Shown here piece by piece: positions 52,445 to 60,362 of a stretch of 64,000 bases of DNA. The DNA comes from Arthrobacter sp. MYb214. GTDB taxonomy: Bacteria; Actinomycetota; Actinomycetes; Actinomycetales; Micrococcaceae. Under the pieces are notes generated by a model. That model saw only the letters and a program-made list of their open reading frames with translations. It searched no databases and was not told where the DNA came from. The stretch spans positions 1-64,000 of the forward strand of contig NZ_PCPZ01000005.1 in the NCBI RefSeq assembly GCF_002979865.1, read 5' to 3'. Position 1 is the stretch's first letter; each line of letters opens with the position of its first letter. A program made the position numbers and the translations under genes.

Positions 52445-52921
52445 CTAGAGGGACTTGATTTCCAAATTCAATCGGCTCAGGAGGTCGATGAGTGCCGACA
52501 GATCCTCATTGTCCCAATTGGTCATGCGCGAGCGGAGCTCTGTACGCCACCCTTGGAAGCATTCATGCCACCTTTCAACCGCAAGCTCGGTAGGCAGGAT
52601 GTGGAACACTCTCCGGTCTTCCGGGTCGACTTCACGCTTGACCAGCGCCAGCTGTTCCAGCTTGGTGATCATGCGCGATAGCGCAGCTTTATCGACCAGC
52701 AAGTGTTCGCAGATTTCAGACTGGGTGATGCGTTGGCTGCGCAGAATCATCCCGAGCACGGGCAGGTATCCCGGGGTGAGCCGGCTGTCGAGCCGAGTGG
52801 CCAGTTCCCGCTTGGCACGCGCCGTCAGCGCGATCAGTGAAAATAATTCCTGTTCGGCTGACGCATAGAGATCGGGGCGTTGCGCGGCGGGAACGTCTTC
52901 GGCTTTGCTTGAAACCTGCAC
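52445..52921 (-). CDS. MarR-family transcriptional regulator
   Basis: A 158-residue winged-helix regulator. ITQSEICEHLLVDKAALSRMITKLEQLALVKREVDPEDRRVFHILPT is the DNA-binding wing-helix block. A GTG start with GGAG that overlaps the end of the upstream efflux gene (8-nt gap) shows an operon with it. The tandem GTTGA/TCAAC sites in front of the efflux gene are its likely targets, making it an autorepressor and drug-responsive switch. Confidence 0.88.
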   Translation of the reverse strand: MQVSSKAEDVPAAQRPDLYASAEQELFSLIALTARAKRELATRLDSRLTPGYLPVLGMILRSQRITQSEICEHLLVDKAALSRMITKLEQLALVKREVDPEDRRVFHILPTELAVERWHECFQGWRTELRSRMTNWDNEDLSALIDLLSRLNLEIKSL

Positions 52922-52929
52922 CGGATCTC

Positions 52930-54552
52930 CTAGTTGCCAGCTGGCGTTTCTGCCTTGGCTGCGTCCTGGTCCTCAGCAGCCAGCTCCTGCATGCGTTCAC
53001 TTGCAGTCTGGGTCTTCAGCGACTGGTTGGGGATCAGGCAGACAGCCACGACGATGAGCAGCGACAGCGGAGCGGCAATGGTGAACAGCGAAGGCACTGC
53101 GTCGCCGTAGATGGACTCGAAGATCACGCGGACCGGTTCAGGCATCGCGGCCACTGAAGGCAAGGTGCCCGATCCCAATGCTGCGGTCAGCTCCTTGGCT
53201 TGGTCGCCCAGGGAAGCCAGGGCTGCGGCCAAATCGGATTGCCGGTCGGCGATCATGTTCGGCACAGTGGTCGCCAGTATGGCGCCCAGGCCTGCGGTAC
53301 CCGCAGTGCCGCCCAAGGTGCGGAAGAAGTTCACGGCCGAGGAGGCTACACCCAGTTCCTTGACGTGGACCGAGTTCTGCACCACCAGCACCATGTTCTG
53401 CATGACAAGGCCCATGCCGGCGCCGAGGATGAACATGTAGGCGGCGACCAACGCGTAGTTGGTGTCGTAGTGGATGGTTCCCAGCAGGAACAGCCCAACG
53501 ACGATCAGCACCGAACCGGTGACTACCAGTGCCTTCCACTTGCCGGTGCGCGAGATCATCGCACCGCCGATGGTGGAGATGACCAGCAGGCCGCCCATCA
53601 GCGGGAAGGTCATCAGGCCGGCCATGGTGGCTGATGCGCCACGGGCCATGATCATGTACTGGCTGAGGAACACCGAGGTGCCGAACATCGAAACGCCAAC
53701 GGCCAGCGAGGCGATGACCGCGAAGGTGAAGGTGCGGTTCTTGAACAGGCCCAGGCTCAGCAGCGGCTCGGAGGACTTGGCTTCGACCAGAATGAACAGC
53801 GCCAGCAGGATTACCGCACCGGCAATCATCAGGTAGCTGGTCGTCGAGGCCCACTCGAACTGCGAGCCTCCCAGCGACATCCAGATCAGCAGCAGCGAGA
53901 CGCCGGAGGAAAGCAGGACGATGCCCCAGTAGTCGATCTTGACCTTGCGCTTGGCCATGGCCGGAAGGTGCAAGGTGCGCTGGATCAGGATGACCGCAGC
54001 GATGGCGAAAGGCAGGGCGATGAAGAAGTTCCAGCGCCAGTTGATGGTGTCAGTAACGAAGCCGCCGATCAGCGGGCCGCCCACGGTGCCAACGGCCATG
54101 ACTGCGCCGAACAGGCCCATGTACTTGCCGCGTTCACGAGGGGAGAGGAAATCGGCCATGACGATCTGCGCCAAGGCGCCAACGCCGCCACCGGCCAGGC
54201 CCTGGACGACGCGCATGGTGATCAGGAAGCTGGTGTCCTGCGAGAAACCTGCGGCGGCCGAGGCCAGCACGAAGATGCCGAGCGAGATCTGCAGCAGCAG
54301 TTTGCGGTTGCCCAGGTCGGCGAGCTTGCCCCAGATCGGAGTGGAGATGGTGGTCGCCAACAAGGTGGCGGTGACCACCCAGGTGTAGGCGGTCTGGCTG
54401 CCGTTGAGATCGGAGACGATCACTGGCAGCGAGCTGGAAACGACGGTGCTGGCCAAGATGGAGACGAACATGCCCATCAAAATGCCTGTGAGGGCAGTGA
54501 GGATTTCGCGGTGAGTCATCTTGGGCTTGGCGACCGGTGCGGTTGCGGTCAT
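52930..54552 (-). CDS. DHA2-type (EmrB/QacA) MFS multidrug efflux transporter
   Basis: A 540-residue membrane protein with 14 predicted helices. The DHA2 motif A-like WGKLADLGNRKLLL and motif C-like AVGTVGGPLIGGFVTD are visible; SLPVIVSDLNGSQTAYTWVVTATLL is the typical first-periplasmic region. It exports hydrophobic drugs or cations by proton antiport; substrates unknown. ATG 54552 has TTTGGAGC upstream. Cotranscribed with the MarR regulator and preceded by a strong operator-covered promoter. Confidence 0.9.
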   Translation of the reverse strand: MTATAPVAKPKMTHREILTALTGILMGMFVSILASTVVSSSLPVIVSDLNGSQTAYTWVVTATLLATTISTPIWGKLADLGNRKLLLQISLGIFVLASAAAGFSQDTSFLITMRVVQGLAGGGVGALAQIVMADFLSPRERGKYMGLFGAVMAVGTVGGPLIGGFVTDTINWRWNFFIALPFAIAAVILIQRTLHLPAMAKRKVKIDYWGIVLLSSGVSLLLIWMSLGGSQFEWASTTSYLMIAGAVILLALFILVEAKSSEPLLSLGLFKNRTFTFAVIASLAVGVSMFGTSVFLSQYMIMARGASATMAGLMTFPLMGGLLVISTIGGAMISRTGKWKALVVTGSVLIVVGLFLLGTIHYDTNYALVAAYMFILGAGMGLVMQNMVLVVQNSVHVKELGVASSAVNFFRTLGGTAGTAGLGAILATTVPNMIADRQSDLAAALASLGDQAKELTAALGSGTLPSVAAMPEPVRVIFESIYGDAVPSLFTIAAPLSLLIVVAVCLIPNQSLKTQTASERMQELAAEDQDAAKAETPAGN

Positions 54553-54593
54553 GGAAGCTCCAAAAATTTAGGGTCAGGCATAGAGGGCCTGAA

Positions 54594-54639
54594 TGGTTGA
54601 TTGATATCAACTATACGGCGATAGTTGACTATTATCAAC
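54594..54639 (-). promoter_or_regulatory. Promoter and tandem MarR-type operator of the efflux operon
   Basis: Reading the minus strand, TTGATA (54632-54637) and TATAGT (54609-54614) are a near-consensus promoter with a 17-nt spacer. Two 18-bp copies of one site, AGTTGATAATAGTCAACT (54622-54639) and AGTTGATATCAATCAACC (54594-54611), cover the -35 box and the start-site side. Both have GTTGA-N6-TCAAC arms and their centres are 28 bp apart. Confidence 0.8.
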
Positions 54640-54679
54640 TAAGCGTGTTTCACCCCACATCACCGTGCGGGCATAGAAA

Positions 54680-54724
54680 AACGCCCTGCGCTCAAGCCGG
54701 CGAACCGGAAGAGTGCAGAGCGTT
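54680..54724 (-). terminator. Terminator after recR
   Basis: AACGC-CTGC-CTC pairs with GAG-GCAG-GCGTT (one G-T and one mismatch) and an inner CCGG pair; on the minus strand the stem is followed by TTTTTC. It lies 15 nt past the recR stop. Confidence 0.8.
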
Positions 54725-54739
54725 CCAAGGCAACCAGAA

Positions 54740-55552
54740 CTACTGGCTGCGACGGTTATCCATCTCGGGAACTACCGGATGCGAAGGCCCTTCGCCAGCG
54801 TTGCTGGAAGGAACCGGCGCACCGCCAACGTGCAGCAGGCGAGGTTCGGATAGCTGGGCTTTTGGCTTCTCTGCAGCTTCTCCGGACTGATCTTGCGGTG
54901 CCTGCTCCTCGGATCCCTGCTTCTGGGCCTTGGCGCGGGCCGGACCCGGCGCGGTGCGGCCGGCAGCGCGACGTCCCTCGAAGGCGCGGGCCAGGGTCAC
55001 TTCATCGGCGTATTCCAGATCGCCGCCCACCGGCAGGCCGGAGGCCAACCGGGTGATGTGGATGCCCAAAGGGGCTAGCGCGCGCACCAGGTACACGGCG
55101 GTGGCTTCGCCTTCGAGATTCGGGTCGGTAGCCAGGATCAGTTCGGTGATCGAGTCATCGGCCAAGCGGGTTACCAGCTCGCGGATGTGCAGCTGTTCCG
55201 GGCCAATGCCTGCCAGCGGATTAATGGAACCGCCGAGCACGTGGTACTTGCCGGAGAACGCCCGGGTGCGCTCAATGGCCAGGACGTCCTTGGACTCCTC
55301 CACGATGCAGATCTTGGTGCCATCGCGGCGTTCATCGCGGCAAATGGCGCAGGTTTCCTGCTCCGAGATGTTGAAGCAGATCTCGCAGAACTTCACCTTT
55401 TCCTTGACCAGCTGGATCGAGGCGGCGAGCCGGGTCATGTCCTCGGCATCGGCATCAAGAATGTGGAAAGCAATGCGCTGAGCCGACTTCGGGCCGATGC
55501 CAGGCAAGCGACCGAGCTCGTCGATCAGTTCCTGTACAGCACCTTCGTACAC
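54740..55552 (-). CDS. recR: Recombination protein RecR with a C-terminal extension
   Basis: A 270-residue recombination mediator working with RecF/RecO. The helix-hairpin-helix [20 protein letters not shown] starts near residue 13; the zinc finger is Cys56, Cys59, Cys68 and Cys71; the Toprim domain has [19 protein letters not shown]. The family normally ends near residue 200 after [13 protein letters not shown]; here ~70 more residues rich in Ala, Pro, Gln and Glu follow. GTG start. It lies 90 nt downstream of dnaX on the same strand, the common order. Confidence 0.95.
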   Translation of the reverse strand: MYEGAVQELIDELGRLPGIGPKSAQRIAFHILDADAEDMTRLAASIQLVKEKVKFCEICFNISEQETCAICRDERRDGTKICIVEESKDVLAIERTRAFSGKYHVLGGSINPLAGIGPEQLHIRELVTRLADDSITELILATDPNLEGEATAVYLVRALAPLGIHITRLASGLPVGGDLEYADEVTLARAFEGRRAAGRTAPGPARAKAQKQGSEEQAPQDQSGEAAEKPKAQLSEPRLLHVGGAPVPSSNAGEGPSHPVVPEMDNRRSQ

Positions 55553-55642
55553 GTGCGCCTACTTTCTAGCTTGCTTCAATACCGTGAAATTGTTCCGTGG
55601 TACACCCTAGTGTCTCACTCCGACAGTTCGCCGTGGTGCCGG

Positions 55643-58600
55643 CTACAAGCTTCGTTTGATTTCCACTACATTCCCGTTGACGTCGCGCTGCTCGATGACC
55701 ATGCCGCCGAGCAGGCGTTCCACGGCTGGAACACCGATCAGTGCCGAATCCTCGACCTCGATATCATCGTCGCTCGGGACAAATTCCTCGGGCTCTTGCA
55801 CCGGAGCGGGCGCGGGAGCTGAAGCAGGACCGCCCCAGCCGCTCGCCGCCTGGGCAGGCGCCGGCGCACTGGGTGCGTTCTTCGCCTGGTCCATCAGCTG
55901 CTGGTATCGGCTCATGCGGCCTGAGGCCGCCGGTGCCGAGTCCGCAGGATCCGGTGCCGGTTCAGCCTGTGGAGCGCCCCATCCCGGAGCGGATTCAGGG
56001 GCCGGCTGCGGGGCTGCCGGGGGTTGCAGCGGTGCGGCCGGCTCCTGGCGAGGCTGTTCCTGATGCTGGGGGCGGACCTGCGGCTGCGTTTGGGCAGTCC
56101 GCGGCGCCGGGGCTTCCGGAACCGATGGAGCTGATGGCGCCATAGATTGTGGAGCCTGCTGCTCGGATTCACCAACCGCTAGATTCCCGAAGGAATCGGT
56201 GGTGCTTTCCGGGTGCAACGGGGTCGAAGAAACCGGACGTGCAATGTTCGGAACACCGCCCTCAGCCTGGCGCGCCGTCATGCCAGCAGTCATCCGGGGC
56301 TTGGGAGCCACCGGAGGCCCACCGAAACTCCGTGGTGCACTAGCCGCCGGCGCTGGCGCTGCCGGGGTCGGCTGCGGAGCCACGGCCGGGACCGGAGCCT
56401 GTTGCTGCGGCTGCACCTGCTGCGCTTCCGGAACAGAACCAGCTGGCACGTAGTACGGGTCATCTGGGAACGGTGGCTCGTCGAAGTAGGGTTCATCCGC
56501 TGGAGGCGGGACGTCATCGTAGGAGCTGTCGTACCCGTCATGGGCGCGTGGTGCAGGCGCGACTGGTGCCGAGCTTGGCACAGCGGATACCGGACGCTGC
56601 TGCGGTGCCGGAGCGGCAGCTTGGGCCCGTGCCGCAGCGCGCGCGGCCGCCCCAGCAGAACTTACAGCCTTGGTGAACTTAGTTGGTGCTGGGGTTGGCG
56701 CCGGGATTGGCCGGCGCTCACCTTTTGGGGAACCACCACCGTTGGGGTTGGAGCCGCCTTCGGTGAGGACCACTTCGATCGGTGCACCGGTGACCTGGGA
56801 CAGAACCCCGGTCAGCGTATTCATCAGATCCGGCCGGTTGCGCAGATTCACGATTGGGCCAGTATTGCTGAACGCCAAGGTGAGGGTGCGGCCATCGAAG
56901 CCTGCCACAGAGCCATAGGTGGCAACCATGGAATGCAGGACGCGCGAGCTGCCCTGCAACTGCTGCAAGATCGTTGGCCACGCTTGCTGGAACATCGCCA
57001 CCGGTGAGCCGGTGTCCTGTGGTGCTGGCTGGCTCTGCGGCATCCCGCTAGGGGCACCATGTTGAGGTTGCTGAGCACCCTGTTGTTGCTGTTGCTGTTG
57101 CGGTGTTTGAGCGCGTTGGGCTTGTTCTTGTGCGGCGCGCTGTTGTGCTTCGCGTTCAGCTTGTTCGCGTTGGGCTTGTTCTTGTGCGGCGCGCTGTTGT
57201 GCTTCGCGTTCAGCTTGTTCGCGTTGGGCTTGTTCTTGCGCCTGGTGGGCAGCGTGGCGCTGGGCATCCACGCCAGCCTGGCTAGCTTCTGGTGCCTGTT
57301 GCGGCTGTGCCGACTGCGGTGCTTGTGGTGTTCGGTTGGCAGCCGCACGACGTGCAAATTCGGCCATGGCAGGATTTTGCTTCACGTCATCAATGGAGAC
57401 CCCGGTGCCGAATGACAGGTCTTCACCGCTGGAAGGATCGGGAACCAAGCTGAATGGTGCCACACCTTCCGGACGAGCTGCCGGAATACTCGGACCAGGC
57501 TGCACCTCGGTGGTCACCGAGTAATTTTCGCCCTTTGGACCCCAAGTTGCGCCCCAGTCAGCGGCTTCACCAGTGTTCAGCGACGCTGCCGCGCCTGGAT
57601 CCAGCGGAGCATTTGGATCATCATCATGTGGCTGTGGCTGTGGCTGTGGCTGTGGCTGTGGCTGTGACGGCGCGGACTGCTGGGGATGCGTTTCCTGCGG
57701 GGCAGGTACTGGCTGTGGAGTCTCTTGAGGCTGCTCGGTGCGCTGAGCTTGAACTGGTTCTGCGTGCTGCGCGGGCTGCTGCATTTGCGCTGGAGCCTCG
57801 GGAGCCTGCGGTTGCGGCTGGGCATGATTTGGCTGAACCTGTGGGGCCTGTTCGCCAGCCACTGGTTCGCCCTGTGCTTCAGCCGGTTCGGGTGCACCGT
57901 CACGACGGGATTTGGCGGCGGCCAGGGCTTCGCGTACTGCGGCAGCACCCTGACGCGCGGCGCCCGGGTTAGGAGTGGCGTTCATTGAGGCACCAGCACT
58001 TGCAGCGTCGTTCTCATCAAGCGCAGGCAGCACTCCACCGGTCATCGCATGGCGCTCCAACCGATCCAGCCGAGCGGCAAAAGCGCTGTCGGAATTCTGC
58101 GAACCGGGCAGCATCAAGCGCGCGGCCAGCAATTCCAGGTGCAGACGAGGCGAAGTTGCGCCGGTCATCTCGCTCAGGGCCTTGTTGGTGACATCGGCCC
58201 ATCGCGATAGTTCGCCTGCACCGACCAAGCCAGCTTGCAAGCGAAGGGATTCAAGCTGGTCTTCTGGTACGCCGCGCAAGATCTTCTCAAGGCCTTCTGG
58301 CATGGCCTTGGCGATGATCAGATCGCGGAAGCGCTCCAGCACATCTTCAACAAAGCGCCGGGGATCCAGACCGGTCTGGATGATGCGGTCAATCGCACCG
58401 AACAGACCAGCGCCATCGGATTCGTGCAGCGACAAAGTGACCTCATCGAGCAGTGTCGAGTGGGTATAGCCCAGCAGTGCAATGGCCGTCTCGTAATCCA
58501 GGTTGCCATCGCGGGCACCAGCGATCAGCTGATCCAGCACCGAAAGGGTGTCGCGGACCGACCCGCCGCCAGCACGGATCACCAGTGGCAGTACGCCTTC

Positions 58601-59200
58601 GGCTACCGCGACGCTTTCGCGTTCGCAGAGCACTTGCAGGTACGCCAGCAATGCCTCTGGCGGAACCAGGCGGAATGGGTAGTGGTGGGTACGCGAGCGG
58701 ATGGTGCCGATGACCTTTTCCGGCTCGGTAGTCGCGAAGATGAATTTGATGTGCGCCGGTGGCTCTTCAACGATCTTCAGCAAGGCATTGAAGCCTGCCG
58801 CCGTGACCATGTGGGCCTCATCGATGATGAAGATCTTGTAGCGGTCGCGAGTCGGCGCGAAGGTTGCGCGCTCGCGCAGATCGCGGGCATCATCGACGCC
58901 GCCATGGCTGGCTGCGTCAATCTCGATGACGTCCAGCGAACCCGGGCCACCATTGGCAAGGTCCACGCAGCTTGGGCAGGTGCCGCAAGGAACGGGCGTA
59001 GGGCCCTGCTCGCAGTTCAAGCAACGGGCCAAAATGCGGGCAGAAGTCGTCTTGCCGCAACCGCGCGGACCGGAGAATAGGTAGGCGTGGTTGACGCGGT
59101 TCTTCTCCAGCGCCGTCATCAAGGGCGCAGTAACGTGCTCCTGGCCGATAACGTCGCCAAACGTATCGGGACGATATCTGCGATATAGCGCTGTACTCAC
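55643..59200 (-). CDS. dnaX: DNA polymerase III gamma/tau subunit with very long low-complexity region
   Basis: An 1185-residue clamp-loader ATPase. Walker A is GPRGCGKTT (44-52), zinc ligands Cys63, Cys72, Cys75 and Cys78, and Walker B IIDEAH. The ATPase and collar domains end near residue 380. The remaining ~800 residues are rich in Pro, Gln, Ala and Glu, with perfect DNA tandem repeats encoding QREQAEREAQQRAAQEQA-type and PQ units; a small conserved island (QQAWPTILQQLQGSSRVLHSM..., FSNTGPIVNLRNRPDLMNTL) is the tau-type domain. GTG start with AGGGA upstream. It follows gluQRS by 12 nt. Confidence 0.96.
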   Translation of the reverse strand: MSTALYRRYRPDTFGDVIGQEHVTAPLMTALEKNRVNHAYLFSGPRGCGKTTSARILARCLNCEQGPTPVPCGTCPSCVDLANGGPGSLDVIEIDAASHGGVDDARDLRERATFAPTRDRYKIFIIDEAHMVTAAGFNALLKIVEEPPAHIKFIFATTEPEKVIGTIRSRTHHYPFRLVPPEALLAYLQVLCERESVAVAEGVLPLVIRAGGGSVRDTLSVLDQLIAGARDGNLDYETAIALLGYTHSTLLDEVTLSLHESDGAGLFGAIDRIIQTGLDPRRFVEDVLERFRDLIIAKAMPEGLEKILRGVPEDQLESLRLQAGLVGAGELSRWADVTNKALSEMTGATSPRLHLELLAARLMLPGSQNSDSAFAARLDRLERHAMTGGVLPALDENDAASAGASMNATPNPGAARQGAAAVREALAAAKSRRDGAPEPAEAQGEPVAGEQAPQVQPNHAQPQPQAPEAPAQMQQPAQHAEPVQAQRTEQPQETPQPVPAPQETHPQQSAPSQPQPQPQPQPQPHDDDPNAPLDPGAAASLNTGEAADWGATWGPKGENYSVTTEVQPGPSIPAARPEGVAPFSLVPDPSSGEDLSFGTGVSIDDVKQNPAMAEFARRAAANRTPQAPQSAQPQQAPEASQAGVDAQRHAAHQAQEQAQREQAEREAQQRAAQEQAQREQAEREAQQRAAQEQAQRAQTPQQQQQQQGAQQPQHGAPSGMPQSQPAPQDTGSPVAMFQQAWPTILQQLQGSSRVLHSMVATYGSVAGFDGRTLTLAFSNTGPIVNLRNRPDLMNTLTGVLSQVTGAPIEVVLTEGGSNPNGGGSPKGERRPIPAPTPAPTKFTKAVSSAGAAARAAARAQAAAPAPQQRPVSAVPSSAPVAPAPRAHDGYDSSYDDVPPPADEPYFDEPPFPDDPYYVPAGSVPEAQQVQPQQQAPVPAVAPQPTPAAPAPAASAPRSFGGPPVAPKPRMTAGMTARQAEGGVPNIARPVSSTPLHPESTTDSFGNLAVGESEQQAPQSMAPSAPSVPEAPAPRTAQTQPQVRPQHQEQPRQEPAAPLQPPAAPQPAPESAPGWGAPQAEPAPDPADSAPAASGRMSRYQQLMDQAKNAPSAPAPAQAASGWGGPASAPAPAPVQEPEEFVPSDDDIEVEDSALIGVPAVERLLGGMVIEQRDVNGNVVEIKRSL
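57118..57238. repeat. 54-bp perfect tandem repeat inside dnaX
   Basis: Units 57118-57171 and 57172-57225 are identical at the DNA level, and a third begins at 57226 and runs for about 13 nt. They encode 18-residue units of the AQREQAEREAQQRAAQEQ type, predicted as a charged helix or coiled coil. Confidence 0.9.
57631..57666. repeat. GCTGTG hexanucleotide repeat (six copies) inside dnaX
   Basis: Six perfect copies of GCTGTG encode a Pro-Gln repeat on the minus strand (PQPQPQPQPQPH). Its length is a multiple of 3, so copy-number change would not break the frame. Confidence 0.9.
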
Positions 59201-59212
59201 ACCGGTTCCCTA

Positions 59213-60130
59213 TCAGTTGCCTGATGCTTTAGGCATCAGCTGTTGGACAATATTCAATGGTTCGACGGTCCACGGTTCACGTGGCAGATTCGCCGGATCG
59301 AAAGCTTCCAGGGCTGCCTGCAAACTTGTGCTGGGCAAGCCCAATGACTCTAGCAAAATCGCCACAACGTTGGCTGGATGCACACCTTGTTCGGTGATCT
59401 CTTCGAGTGTTACTGCACCGTCGCGTTTAGCCAAGCGCTGGCCCTTGGTGTTCAGTGCCAGCGGTACGTGCGCGTAGGCCGGGACCGTGTAGCCCAGTAG
59501 CGTTGCCAGATAGGCCTGCCGCGGCGCAGAAGAGAGCAAATCATCTCCGCGCACGACCTGGTCGATGCCTGAGAACGCATCGTCGACGACAACCGCAAGG
59601 TTGTAGGCGGGAGCTCCATCGTTGCGGATCAGGACGAAATCATCTACCGCACCGGTGTAATCGCCGAATAGTTCGTCATGAACAGAAAATTCGTTCACTT
59701 CTGAACGCAGTCGCAAGGCGGCTGGACGGTTCTGTGCTTTAGCCGAGCGTTCGCTGGCGCTCAGATCGCGGCAGGTTCCCGGGTAGGCGCCGGGCGCAGC
59801 ATGCGGAGCACTTCCGGCTTCGGCGATGTCCTTGCGCGAGCAGAAGCATTCATAGACCAAGCCGCGGGCCTTGAGCCGCTCAACGGCCTGGAGATAAATC
59901 GGAAGGCGGTCGGACTGTCGGAGAATTTCGCCGTCGAAATCAAGGCCCAAGGACGATAATTCAGCAATTTGGGTGGCTTCGGCGCCGGAACGAACACGAT
60001 CCAAGTCTTCAATGCGCAGTAGGAATTTGCGTTGCGAGGAGCGGGCGAAAAGCCAAGCGAGGATGGCCGTGCGCAAATTGCCAAGGTGGAGTGGCCCCGA
60101 GGGGCTAGGGGCGAAACGGCCAGCGCCCAC
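59213..60130 (-). CDS. gluQ: Glutamyl-Q tRNA(Asp) synthetase
   Basis: A 305-residue paralogue of GluRS that attaches glutamate to queuosine in tRNA(Asp). The class I signature is APSPSGPLHLGN, the KMSKS-like loop is LAKRDGAVTLEEI, and FLLRIEDLDRVRSG and VVVDDAFSGIDQVVRGDDLL are typical. There is no anticodon-binding domain, as expected. The GTG at 60130 has GGAG 5 nt upstream and starts exactly at the family N-terminus; the longer frame to 60244 reads through the SRP RNA gene and is rejected. In one unit with dnaX and recR. Confidence 0.92.
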   Translation of the reverse strand: MGAGRFAPSPSGPLHLGNLRTAILAWLFARSSQRKFLLRIEDLDRVRSGAEATQIAELSSLGLDFDGEILRQSDRLPIYLQAVERLKARGLVYECFCSRKDIAEAGSAPHAAPGAYPGTCRDLSASERSAKAQNRPAALRLRSEVNEFSVHDELFGDYTGAVDDFVLIRNDGAPAYNLAVVVDDAFSGIDQVVRGDDLLSSAPRQAYLATLLGYTVPAYAHVPLALNTKGQRLAKRDGAVTLEEITEQGVHPANVVAILLESLGLPSTSLQAALEAFDPANLPREPWTVEPLNIVQQLMPKASGN

Positions 60131-60164
60131 GTGGACTCCATTCGGCTTGCGTAAGAAAGTAAAA

Positions 60165-60252
60165 GACCCCTCATGCACCTGCCAGAGCCCATCTACCCTT
60201 GCTACCTTCCGGTCCTGGGGGAGTTCAACAGGATGACACCACACGAGGGGTC
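60165..60252 (-). ncRNA. ffs: Small (4.5S-type) signal recognition particle RNA
   Basis: On the minus strand the 88-nt gene begins GACCCCTCGTG and ends CATGAGGGGTC, whose ends pair as the base of the hairpin. The universally conserved Ffh-binding loop is present as CCAGGACCGGAAGGTAGCAA. A TAGTAT -10 box (60260-60265) ends 7 nt before the predicted 5' end, and TTTTACTTTCTT follows the 3' end as a terminator-like tract. The RNA pairs with Ffh to target membrane proteins. It lies 34 nt upstream of gluQRS. Confidence 0.95.
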
Positions 60253-60362
60253 ACCAAAAATACTACCCGAGGTTGGCGCTTGGATGAAAATCGGCAGGCG
60301 TGCGCTTGCTCTCAGCTTGCAAATCATGGCTCAGAGATCTTGACCAAAAATGCTGTTCGTCC

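Noticed and set aside
57118-57238. CRISPR-like array
   Set aside because: The repeats are directly adjacent without spacers, keep the dnaX reading frame, and no cas genes are present.
60131-60244. N-terminal extension of gluQRS by 38 codons
   Set aside because: These codons lie in the spacer and over the SRP RNA gene; the GTG at 60130 has a ribosome-binding site and matches the family N-terminus.
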